Shown: positions 29,301 to 41,200 of the stretch, piece by piece
Numbering within the stretch: the first letter of the stretch is position 1
How the letters are laid out: every line of letters begins with the position of its first letter
Origin: Paramacrobiotus metropolitanus
Taxonomy: Eukaryota > Tardigrada > Eutardigrada > Parachela > Macrobiotidae
NCBI RefSeq assembly: GCF_019649055.1
Contig: NW_026570253.1
Coordinates: 310,001 to 374,000 of the forward strand
Direction: 5' to 3'
Length of the DNA stretch: 64,000 nt
Made by a program: the position numbers and the translations under genes
Notes under the pieces: model-generated
The model's database searches: none
The model's input: only the letters and a program-made list of their open reading frames with translations
Told to the model about the DNA's origin: nothing

Positions 29301-30448
29301 CTGCAGCAGCTGCTGCCGCAGCAAATTCGTATACTGAATGGTCGTTGCGGGTTCGTAGCCGCTGCGCTCACTGCACACCGAGCCGCCGCTGGCCTCCGAT
29401 TTGGGCGATAACGGCGGGATGGAGTCCAGGTCGTGGCCGTTGTCCAGAACCCCATGGTTGCCGGGCACTTCGGCCAGATCGTGATGGGCTTCTGCAGTCG
29501 CACACAACACCGGTAATGCGCGCTGACGAAAGCAGCACGAGTACGTGAAGATAATTTGGTTAGGTGTATTCACCAACAGATGCATGATTTAAAAACTTAA
29601 ACATATGTTGTATCAATAAACAAGAAGAAAGATATGAGAACTCCCGAAACGGAGGTTAGGAACTGGAGGAAATGATTCGAGTAGACGAAGAACTAGACTG
29701 TCGAAGTGTCAATGGCATTCTTCGAATTCAATGAATGCCATTGACGGCGATTGTTTGTCTGGCGCAATCGACTCTGCCCAGACGGGTTGAACTGATCTGT
29801 CTCTGTGCATGACCTGAACACTTCTGGCAAAAAAACATCCAATTGCATTACGTCATAACGGGCTACTGGGAATTATGCAATTAGCGGCCGGTTTCTCGGT
29901 TCGATTGGCTGATTTCAGCGCTTTGCTTCTCAATTTGAATTAATCGACCTTTCCTCCTACCTTCTGGAGTTTTACCAATTCTTAGGAATTCAAAACTAAC
30001 CATAAGAAAATGAGAGTCATGTTCTCATAAAATGCTTCTTACCTGAACCAGCAGAGCTGGGCGATATCTCTGGCATATCCTTGGACGTGGAAAAACGGCG
30101 GGAATCGACAATAACGCTCTCTTCAAACCCGTTGGACAGCCGGCGACCAGGCAACGGTTCACCGTTCTCCACGCCGCCCATCACATGACCGTAGCCATTG
30201 AGAGGCGTGGCCAACGCCGGCGGCATTTTTACGTCCACCGGGCTGTAGCTGCGGGCGGGCGCCGCCTGAATCACCGACGTATTGGCCAAAGCCGGTCCGC
30301 TACGGATCAGCTTAGCGAGAGAGGTCCGGTCCGGGTCTTTGTCCAGTGCGACGCCGTACGGGTCATGATTGGCCCGCTGCACCAACATACTGCGGATCTG
30401 CTCAAGATAGTTAGTCGTCGTGTCGCGCGCGGGTTCCGTGTACGCCAT
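26368..30448 (-). CDS. hb: Hunchback zinc-finger transcription factor
   Basis: Four exons (transcript order): 30448-30043, 29491-28892, 28501-27650, 26990-26368. All three introns are phase 1 and the spliced frame gives 826 residues. C2H2 fingers: an N-terminal pair (~255-298; [21 protein letters not shown] and CX4C HVKGH), the central DNA-binding block of four (~348-462) with the diagnostic [34 protein letters not shown] and [18 protein letters not shown], and the C-terminal Ikaros-type dimerisation pair (~774-824; [38 protein letters not shown]). Hunchback is a nuclear repressor/activator that patterns the trunk and times neuroblast identity in arthropods. The 2+4+2 finger set is the ancestral protostome form; Drosophila has lost the N-terminal pair. 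The linkers carry S/P-rich and KRRSRPKKP basic stretches. The 5' start MAYTEP is the first ATG in frame. Confidence 0.96.
29708..29745. other. Perfect 13-bp hairpin in hunchback intron 1
   Basis: GTCAATGGCATTC (29708-29720), 12-nt loop, GAATGCCATTGAC (29733-29745), all 13 pairs exact. It lies in the 550-bp first intron of hunchback. Too short on its own for a typical pre-miRNA; it could be a protein-binding dyad. Confidence 0.7.
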
Positions 30449-33400
30449 AACGGATGAATTTCTTTAATGCTATCAATCCGGTGGGTTATGTGACCGTGGG
30501 CTGTATTATTGGTGCAATCAATTTCCAGCGGGAATTATATGATAGCCAAAAGGAATTATCGACACAGCGCGCAGTGCGTCTGTGTTTTCCGGTGAGATGT
30601 TTTTCGCGACGGCCGTATGCTGCGCGGTCAGCACATAAAATAACCGGGACTGTGCAGCGGAAATTGGGATGTTGGCAGGAGGATGGTGATTGGCATGGTC
30701 CCTTCCGGTGAGACGCGAAATAAGCGTATGGGAGCACAATTTCTAGATCTGCGGATAAAAATGGGCTAGCAGGCAGGAAATCGTCAGGGTGGCTTTCTCC
30801 TGATTAACACCGTGTGTGTATGTGTGTTTTGTAATTTCACAAATAAACAGGCCTTTTACGAGCCCACCAGCACGATCATCTGCAAATTATCCGCTCACGC
30901 GCACTGGCAGTGGGTGATAAGCGAGTGAGTAATCTCTGCAAAAATACGGGAAAAATCTTATCAGTGCGAAGAAAAGGTGATCAGACTGAAAAATATGTTA
31001 CGGTTGTGTTATAATATTCAGCGCGATTACGGCTGCATGAGCGTTAATAACAAACAGGTTGGCGTTATTTGGCGCGCTATCGCAGCTTTTTCCTCCTATT
31101 TACACAAGCCTAGCAAATTTTCAGGTGGATGTGATGATAAAATTTTGTTTAAGCACACTCGTACCAGCGGTAATCATCGCATGTACCGCTGGCCCAAGTA
31201 TTGCTCTCTCGACCTTAAAAACACATGACAAATATTCGACATTTTTCTCAGTGTTTCCCATTCCCCTCTTTTCTGGCTGTGTACATTCGTTGTCGGCAGC
31301 TACAGTATCCTCGTCAGCACAACGCTTGTTTGATATCAGCGCGGAAATGTAATGTTTATTGGGTGGGTGTTGTTGCATTTGGGGAGACCTGTAATTTACT
31401 CGACTGGGATGAATTACGGGACAGAAAAACGGGAATAAAGTGGAATGTTAGCTTGCGACAGCAGATGTTGCAGCGTTCATGTCCTTACTCGTATAGTACA
31501 TATTTGTGAGACTACACGGCTAATTACCCAATCTTTGTAACACCGTTTTTAATTTTATGGAGTAACTGTTGCATGTTTTGGCTTATTTGTGGAAATGTGC
31601 TGATTGATTCCACTCGTATTAATTATTAAAATTAATGAAAATAAACCATTCAATTAAGATCGAAATCGGCTTTGCCGATGTAGGATATAATATCAAGTTT
31701 ATTAAGTACTCGTACTACAGCACCGGGAGCTATAATTATTGCCTCGCCATGTCAGGATACATAAATTTGCAAAATTACTTTATCATCCTTTACAGCACAT
31801 TCCGCACTTTTTTGATGGTTTCCATGAAAAACAGTGAGCAATTAAGCGTCGCTATATTGAAATGGTGGCAGGTGCCGCGTGTGATTTTTCATGCTTAATA
31901 TCTATATGTTAAGTAAGTAAGTACATATATGTAAAGGTAAAGGGCATACGGATTCTGGTTCTAACAACCAGCAAGTACGGAAAATTGCGCAGTGAATGCT
32001 GGAAACTGAAAAAGCCTCGTGAGCTGTTGCTGATCTTTCTGCGTAGCAAGCGTGTATTCTTGGTTTTCTGTATTGTTGTACCGGGAAAAGGGAGCGCATT
32101 TCCGTATTATTTATTGTTTTTCGTCATTCTCTTGTGTGTGTAAGCAGAGTAAAGGTTACATGTGTGACTGCAACACAGGGGCGACAATTGCGCCACAGAT
32201 CCGGTCAGCGTGTCAACAAGCCCCATTCGGTGTGTTATAGCCGGTGTTGTTTGCCTAATCAAAAATGATCAGGGATTAATCGACAAGCGGCTAAAAATGA
32301 TCGTTCCTTTTTCCTGGCGCTCACCACACACGGCACGTCAATGCCGGCTTGATCGGCATACATATTACAACAAAATGATTAATCCCCATTATCAATATAA
32401 TATTCGGCCGTGCTTTTGTCAGGGGGTATAATTTTTCTCTGATTGTTGAATAGGGTAAATGATATAACCTTCTTATTTTCCATTTTAGCCATAAAGGGCA
32501 CCGTGAACGACGCTGTGTGAAACTGTCATTTCCGGTGGTGCATATATATTAGTCTGCATGTGTAAACGCATACGCACACCAGACAGCTACAATTTTTTCA
32601 GGGTTTACGCGACTCGTTTTTGCGTTCAAAGTGAAAGTTCATTTAATTAAGTAATATGTCAGACAACAATTAAGCGGATCCTGACTACCGAGACTGTTTT
32701 TTCTTCTAATCGGATGGTGTAGTAAACGACGCACGTTGCCGATAGACATCGCGCGGTGTAGTGGAATTGATGTCACGCCGGCTGACCGTTCCCTTCCTGT
32801 GTCCGCATTGAGTATTGCGAAACCCGGGACTGATTGCGATATCAGCTGGTTTGTCATCAATTTCAAAACTGAAAAACGCTATTCGGAATACTAACTAAAC
32901 AGCCAGTCAAAACATTCTCGAACCCATTCGCATTTTTTTGAACGTTTCCACCACAAGATCCTGATAGGATTTTTCCTTCATTTTGTAGAACTGTAGTTGC
33001 ATACCTTTGCGAATTTGTTCTTCGCGATAAATGTAACAAGTCAGTGTACGGCACACAATAATACGTAAACTTAACCTCTGCACGCCTGTTCGCAAAATAA
33101 CCACTAATAACAATCGGAAGAAAAAGAAGAAGTTTACGCAAATAAATAAAGGCATAACGTTTCTCGCAAATTGGCGAATAATTTACCCATCAAGCTATCA
33201 GGCATTATACGTTCTTGTTTTTAATATACTTATAAGTCTTATAATAAGGGAATATTATTGTGTCAGTCCTGTATTCGCTGCCGTGCTGTACATCAGTTAG
33301 TTGCCATTCTTCCACAAACGGATTATAATACTGCATGCGCATAGTCTGTATTTTTGCACCACCGTCCACCATGATTTCGCATATTTTATACGCGGTTTAA

Positions 33401-36400
33401 CGCTGGTGACCTTTGGATCGATATATGCCGTAAGCCAAATATAACAATGACATGAATGCATTTTTAATCTTGCGCAATAGTTGGCTAGTGCGCACCAATA
33501 ATTATGCGAAAATTCGCAAAATGCCCTTTTATGTGTTTTGTTTGCAACAAATACTTTGAGGATTTTGAGAAGGCATATCAGAACTTAATCGATAACACCC
33601 GACTCAAACTGAGACAAATGCAAAATTAAAAAAGTATGATCTCCCATTCTCCCATATTTAACCTATTTTAAACTTACAAAAATTTACCAATGCATTAATG
33701 TAATAAATTACGCTATTACTAATTACATATTACTCGCTTATTATTACTAAACCTGATTAAATAAAACACAGGTAAAAATTAATCCGTACCGCGCTGGTTT
33801 GGTTGCTTCCGGTTTACAAAGCGCATCAACGCAAATACAATGCGATATGTCGATGGTGTCGCTGATTTAATTACCAGTTCCTTTACATATTATTCCTCGT
33901 GGAATATATCCATTTTTGAAAAAAAAATCGAACAAAAAGAGCAACCAAAAACAATCTAATGTCGGGAATCAAAAACAAGAAAATCTATGTGAAAACTAGC
34001 TTATTAATGGACGAAAGGTTGTTCTCGATAAACAAGGAATGTAATCATGTTTGGAAATCAAAAATTGGTGAGTGTTTTTTCACATGGCACGTACACAATT
34101 GACCGGCATATTCAGTACGTACTGGAGTTTACCGTCACTGTACGTTTATTCACATTTTTGGCGGTCGCTCAATCAGTAGCCGGGTCTTTTTTTGCCGCTG
34201 AACGTGTGGTAGTCGTTTAATGGTAGCCGTTAGATTGGCGCTGCCGATTTGCCCCGGCACTTTTATCGTGAGTGTGCAAAAAAACATCTGATGATCACAC
34301 TCCAGCGGCATGCCGAATACCTATATATTATACTGTATGCATTCATTGTACGTAATGTATATAATATGGCCGCCAACTGTACATCTCATTCTCCTTTTGA
34401 CAATTTACACGTTTTCTGTCTGTCTGCCGTCGATCGGTTAGAAAAAACCAAACGGCATTGTCATGCTCGATATCCCCGGGCTTTTATTTTGACCAATTAT
34501 TGTATATTATTTACCTGTCTAATGCTCTGCGAATACGTCGTAAGCGGTACAAAAAATGCTTGCCTCATTTGTGCTAACGTCATTTCAATAATAATATGTT
34601 GGTCCACGTTATATAATTGATCTCCTAAATTCCGTTTGATTTACTTTTCAGAAGAAACTGCTGCTGTAATTGATGCATCATCGAAAAACAATAAAATTAA
34701 AATAATGATAATGTTTTTGATTGCATTGTGCATCGCCTGTACATATACATCACACTGCGCGATACTCCCAAATCAAAGCCAACAGAAAATGTCGACGTGC
34801 GTCAGCCGGCAAATAAACATATGCCATTATCGCAATGCATAATACACGTTATTATTGTCTTATGATGGTGGTCACAAGTACGGTAGGGTGTATACAGTTC
34901 CCTATTGTGCCTCGTTAAAAAATAATCAAGCTGCTTATCTGCTCAGTTGGAGCCACAAAAATAAGAGCATGTGAAATTTGTTCTTGTTTTAATTTTTTGG
35001 TACGTTTCCAGAACGGTGATGACCATTCGAGATTAATCCTTCCCATCGGCCAGCTGATCTCTTTCTACCGGTGTTATGCAGTACGTTGACTGGGTACAAC
35101 GGCATAAAAACAAAACCGGGAAAAACCAAACGTCGAGTATGCAAGTGTCTTACACATACCACCCATTAAAGTATATACATAGATATGATCCCGAAATTAA
35201 GGTTTCTGTTGACGCTAAAGAAAATATTATCGCTATAATATCGGTAGTAAGATATTTTCTAAGCAATTTAAGTATCGCAAACTATCATTTTAATTCTCAA
35301 AGCGCAGTAATTTCGTGAACGTAAAACAGACAGAAAATATGAAGCTGGAAGCGCCGTCCACACATTAATTAAAAATTACTTGTAGTTGTGATAAAAGTAA
35401 ATGTAGGGTGTACACTATACAGAGAATATTTATATGTTTACAGTCGCACATGCTAGCTTAGTCGCTGCCACCGCCAGTACAGATATTCCTGTGCCGTGAG
35501 CCATACAAGCTTATAAATATATCGGACTTGACCTCGAACCATTAGCCAGTGGTCAATGCGATTTTAAAACGCATCTCACATTAAAGCAGAATTTAGTATT
35601 GCTCGGACTAACTGACTGGCTGGTCAGCTGCACATTTCATTCTGACAAAGTCCGATTTACATTTTCTCCATAAAACTGACCCTTCTGGCCACACTATAAC
35701 TGAGGCAGTTTCCTTTTTGCGGCTTGTAATCGCTGCCAATCAACAAACCGGTTTTACATATACAAGTGATGAATTCAAATTAAAAACCTTTTATTACTAA
35801 CCATACTGCACACACGTGAGGATTAAAATATGCGGCCTGTCTGTTTACAGGGGCTGACCACTGGCCGGCACAAGAAGGCCAGCCGGTTTCCCTACCGGTA
35901 ATTTTTTTCACCATGGTGCATACTACACATAAAGTGACGAGGTGCTCTCTCAAAGTGCCTAAACACGATCTAGCACTTTGGAGTCAGCTACTAGACTGCC
36001 AGGTTTCTTTACACTGATTTCGATCGATAAATCTTGCTTTTTTAGCACACCTTATATTTCGTGGACAGCACCACTCAATGTCAGCACCCGATCAATGGAC
36101 GGATAATTCGGTGTGTTGGGATTTCTATACTTTACACAACGCAAAAACACCGCTTGTGTATCTGACAATCTTTATGCCCGCACCGTACGAGTGTGTGCGG
36201 TGTGTTCGAAAAAACTATCGCGAACTTGTTACAGGTGCGTAGTCTCGCACGCATAATTTGGTAGTAATATTTATCATATGTTTTGGTAGAAATTCAGTCC
36301 TGGTTTTTAAAAATTTGCAGAGATTACGAAGCTTTACAAAACGTACTTCTCATACTCTATTACAACATTGCTTTTAAAAACTGTTTGATAATTTCTAAAA

Positions 36401-38031
36401 GCCACAAATTTAAATTTACAGTTATTGGTAACTGAAATTTAGTTAGGTGTATTTCATAATTTACTTACAGTACTTACTTAAATAACACTGCTTTTGCAGT
36501 ACTTCTGCGTTATTTAAATTTCCGAGACATACGGTGTGACCCGTTTCTATTGGAGTGTAAATGTCTTGCGTCAACCGCGCGCACCGGCGACAACAAAATA
36601 GAAATGTCAGCGCTAAAACACAAAGCTGGAAAATGTTAGTAAATGTCAGCGCGAAAACACAACATGAAACAGTCTATATTATTTTCCCCAGCGAGATTAG
36701 TTGAAATTGCAGGTGTGCGTTTATATGTGGAGTACTGCGAATACGTAAAGACCACGTTCTCCCATCGGGCCGCACGCGTCCCTTTGGCATCCGCTGTTTG
36801 ACGAATGAGGAATAAAATAACTTCATTTCCTATATTATTTTTCCTTCCAATCTGCTTGATTGGCACAATATGTAGGAGACCGTCCCGGCTATAATTTCAC
36901 GGCCTTCCAGTATGAAGAAAAGTATTGTTGCAAAATTGATCATAAGAAAGTTAATTCGCTAAATTGTTATGATAATGCTATGATATTTTGCTGAAATGGT
37001 GTTTATTGAAAACTAAGGTAAGCTGGTTATAAAAATCAGGTTCAGATTTATACAGTATTTCAGTGCTGTCAACCTTATAATTATTAATATGAATAATTTG
37101 TGGAATCTGTAAGGCTTTTGTATCGGTTTTCGAATATTTTAAATTTAACGAGTATGTGTTGGACACTGCGTCATAAATAATGTTGAAAGTAGAATTGCGC
37201 AAGATAAACCTAATTTGAAAGTAGAATGGCGACACATATGGCGGGGATATGCGCATCTCTAACAGGTCGCATGAATATCAGTTCCGTATCGGCAGTGACC
37301 CTCGCTCCTCCTCCCGCACCTATCAAGGACCGCCCCACCGCACACTGCTGTGGGACGACGTAATCACGTGGTGGTGATGGATAAAAAGATGTACGCACCA
37401 CTTCTTAATCTATCATACTTCAATTGATTGGTCTCACCCATAAAACATAACTTTGCCATATTATTTTTCCCACCGAATATCTCGGATGAAAACATAATGA
37501 TCGTAGACATTTAAACAACTTACTAATTAGTGTTGTTTAAAATTAAGGACGGAAAATAAGATACCACGCGTACGACTTACCGAATCCGGTATCTGTGCGA
37601 TTTTCTGCCCGGGACACGAACACGTAATTTACAAGCGGAGAAAAGTAGCGATGAAGGAGAAAATGCAAGAGAGCGGAAAACACACACGCGCGTCAGGGTT
37701 ACATTATTGTGATGGTCCGTTGGAGTGTGGGAGAGAATGAAAAGAGGGAGAAAAATGCTGTTGAAGACAATATAACCGTACATGCGAAGAAAAACGCTTA
37801 GTGGAAAAAGCTGAGCCACACGCACACAGAGGAAAAATACATCTGGATGAAAATGAACGTGTATGTGCCGTTGGCGCGCGCGCGTCTACCGGCTGCTAGG
37901 AAAAACAGGAATTTACGGATAAGCCGGTAGTACATACAGGGAGAGGGGGAGAGAGAGTCAGCCGGGAAAACAACAGTGTATGCACGCAGAAAACACTGCT
38001 TATCGATCCGGTCGCCGGTGTGCCGCGCACG
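30449..38031. other. Gene desert upstream of hunchback, proximal half
   Basis: No coding region, RNA gene or transposon is supported over 7.5 kb. On the minus strand CATATAAT near 30,545-30,535, about 90 bp upstream of the hunchback ATG, could be a TATA-like element. The sequence is AT-rich with islands of mixed composition, and GACCASTGGTC-like words occur at 35545-35556 and 35856-35866. Developmental genes such as hunchback usually have extended upstream control DNA, so much of this is probably its regulatory region (inference). Confidence 0.55.
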
Positions 38032-38240
38032 GTATATATAGGGGGAAAAAGTAAACGCGTTCCACCGTTCCCCTGTATTGCTGCCGTCATCCGCCTGGAG
38101 TGTGACGTTACGGCAATACATATGGCTAAATCTGGCGCGGTACATAAGCGCCATGTTCAGCCACAACGTCAAACTCCAGCCGGGTGACGGCACCAATACA
38201 GGGGAACGGTGGAACACGTTTACTTTTTCCCCCTATATAC
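38032..38240. mobile_element. Long foldback (inverted-repeat) element
   Basis: Arm 38032-38109 and arm 38164-38240 are inverted copies about 77 bp long with roughly 90% identity, from GTATATA-GGGGGAAAAAGTAAAC at the outside to GACGTT at the inside, with a loop of about 54 bp that shows weaker pairing. Outer ends are GTATATAT...ATATAC. I found no clear target duplication (flanks GCACG and AGTGT). It may be a MITE/foldback transposon or a hairpin-RNA source; no coding capacity. Confidence 0.8.
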
Positions 38241-41200
38241 AGTGTACTGTGTCGATATAATATTGTACAATGCAAATGTCGACTGATTAAGTGGATTGTA
38301 CATGGATGCCGATTGGATTCCCTCCCGTGCGCCTTTCCCTGATCAACGAGTTTCTATACAGGCGTAGGCATACACAGCTCAATAAAAAATGCCGGTACCG
38401 ACGGAAGTCAGAGCGCGTGCACACGGCTGATCCCTAATTATTCTGTACGTACGAACCCGGCATCTTTTTGCCGGCACGTACGTAATTGGACGCAAGGTTG
38501 TGCTAATATTGTTGATATGGCCCATACCGGGGATAAAAAACACCACACAGCAGAGGAGCCGCCGGGACGGGATTTGGGACTGTGGGAGAGAGAAAATCAA
38601 TACCACCGGCTGCTTGATTTTTCTGACACATGCGGGCTGCTTACGCTCGGCAATCACAGCGGGCGCGCTTTTTTTGCCTCTCTTTCGCCAGTTTTCTTAG
38701 CCAGGTAGAGTCAATGGGAATTGTTTTTATCGTCCTACGCGCCCATGGGCGCACAATAACCGGGGTGTTCTGTGCTGGGTGTTCGGATTATACTTCCGGT
38801 GTCGACTCCTTCTGCTTTTTCTTATGTTGCCTTACATTATTATCGCCGATCGATATGTATGTCCGATCTTGTAGTAATTATTAGAAAATTTCTAGAATGT
38901 TTGATAATACTTTTACTCATTTTTTACTTTACTTACATCAGGCTGATTAACTGAAAGCTTTAAGAAAGTAAAGTACGGGAATCCAGAGATATTTTAGTAA
39001 AAGAATTGGTTTTGTTGAAAGCCAAATATTATAAAAGTAGAAATAAATATAATGCCGAGTTTTTCCACAAAAAAATGTGCATGGACATTGGACTTACATA
39101 GTTTATCAGGCAGCGGCGATCGTCGCTTCCGGTCGGCTTAAAGGCTTTTCATCCGAATTCGGACTCTTCCACTATCCAGTATATGACCCGCAATGCATTT
39201 AAAACTGCAAAATTGGATCGGTACAGATATTACTTGGTAAAGAAAGGCTTCACACTGCGCCACACGAGATAAAATGCCCATTACACTACATTGCACTGAC
39301 CACTGGCCAAGCATGGCACGGATATACTGGCACGCTTTATCAGCGTTTTCTCGGGGCAACTGATTGGGAAAAATGACTGAGCTGACCAATGGCCGGCCCG
39401 GTCTGAGTGGTACGTTTTATCGCAGACTATAAAAAGTGACCTGAACCGGCCTCAACTCAAAAGTTTACTTTACAACTTTAGACCATCCTTCTCTCTCGGC
39501 CTCTGTCTCTTTGCCTAACGCACTCGATCTGTCTGCCTCTGTTGGACATACATGTCCACATAGTCTGTCTGCCATGCTGACCAGCGGCTATCTGGGCGCA
39601 CAGATACACATTACTAAGGAAAAAGCGCATTTTTCCATCTTGACCCCAGGCTATCGAGCCGTTCTGGTTTTAGGCTTAAGCGAACAAAATTATAAATGCT
39701 TTCCTTGTCTGTGTGTCTATTATTAGCCGGGGCCACTGGGCACTGGCGACATTGAAGGAGTACAAAATTCCAAAACGAGCAGTACTTTGTGTATACTTTA
39801 TAGTCCATACGTAGTTTATACGGTACACTTCCTCGTTGCCGGTCTTTGTGCAATTTTAAACAATGAGCATGTCTTTTCTGTGCACTGGAGACTGTTCTCA
39901 CTAGAGTTGTTGGTAGCGATAAAACGCGATAGTTTCACTTTTGCTTGTTAAGAGAGAGAAAGAGAGAAAATAGAGAGGAGGAAATTTTCCAGTGATCGGC
40001 CAGTGGAGTTTTTGATTGCATGACCACTGGTCAGAAGATGAACTTTTGCCCTGGCAAAATGTGCTCAGTGGGGCAACGCCCAGTGGTTTTCTTTCCTTCT
40101 AAATGCGTTTTCAATCTGCTCGATCAAATCGATTTCTATAAGATTTCTAGAACGATGTTTCTTTCGTACACATTTCTTATCAAACACAAACACTGCGGTT
40201 TTCTTCGGAAATTTATTTTATGACACTAACCAAGGCTAATAATTTAGTAGGACAGTGTTTTTATTATGTAGATTATGAAAACTACGTTGACCAAAAAAAT
40301 TTAAGCTGCAGAAAATATAAGGGCCAACTTTCTACTTACAACCTTCTTGGTATATTAATTAACTAACTGTACTTACACTTATACTATATCGATGTTTTCA
40401 CCTTTGAATATTCCTAGCCACTAATTTACAAAAAAAATGTTACGTACTGAAATTGTATGTACAATTTTGAGCATAAAAATGCTAAGGTTATAAAGTGCTG
40501 AACAATGCAAAAGCAACACTTGCAGCCACCGGTACCAAAATTACTTAATAAATTTTTCTGACCACTGCAAACATTTCTCCAAATTGCTCGGCAGTTCACA
40601 CGGTGACTCCACCCCAGTCGGACCGACGCCGGCAAATCCTGTAAGATTGCGTCGACCATGTGGTCACTCAACGGACAACGACGCATACACTTCTATATCT
40701 TCAGTGTGCAGTATTCATTGCGAAAAGTGAGCGCACATTTTGTTGCGATTATCGATCGCAGCAGGCAGATTCGAACCCGCATGTATTTTTATGCAGATGT
40801 CAGACAGTGGTCGCAGCGTCCGGCAGTATTGAACAAACTGGAGTATCATGCCCTGTCCAGCAAAACAAGCTCAAGGGAAAATAATCGATGCCCTCAAAAC
40901 GAATCATACAATATCGATCGCAAGCTGCACAAACGCGTGACAAACAACACGCTGGACGCTGGCCGAAAAATACGACTGGCCGAAAATTTCACAACAAAAA
41001 TTTTACTGACTTGTGAGTTCATCTAGGAGATCTACTTCACTTAAATATGCATGTGTGTGCAAAGCTACTTCAACACAAGAGTGACAAGACATACCGAATT
41101 GGTTCGTGCTTTTGCCGGCATGAGCAAGTAAAGAGATATTCCCAAAAATTATAAAAATACGCATGTGGTTCTTTAATCCGAACACGCTATTAATTATGAA

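Noticed and set aside
37798-38260. Open frames of similar sequence on both strands (NTGERWN-FTFSPYI)
   Set aside because: The similarity follows from the inverted repeat at 38032-38240, so it does not indicate coding.
40765-40800. Minus-strand GGGTTCGAATCTG resembling a tRNA T-arm
   Set aside because: No matching acceptor stem, D-arm or anticodon stem could be formed around it; the flanks do not pair.
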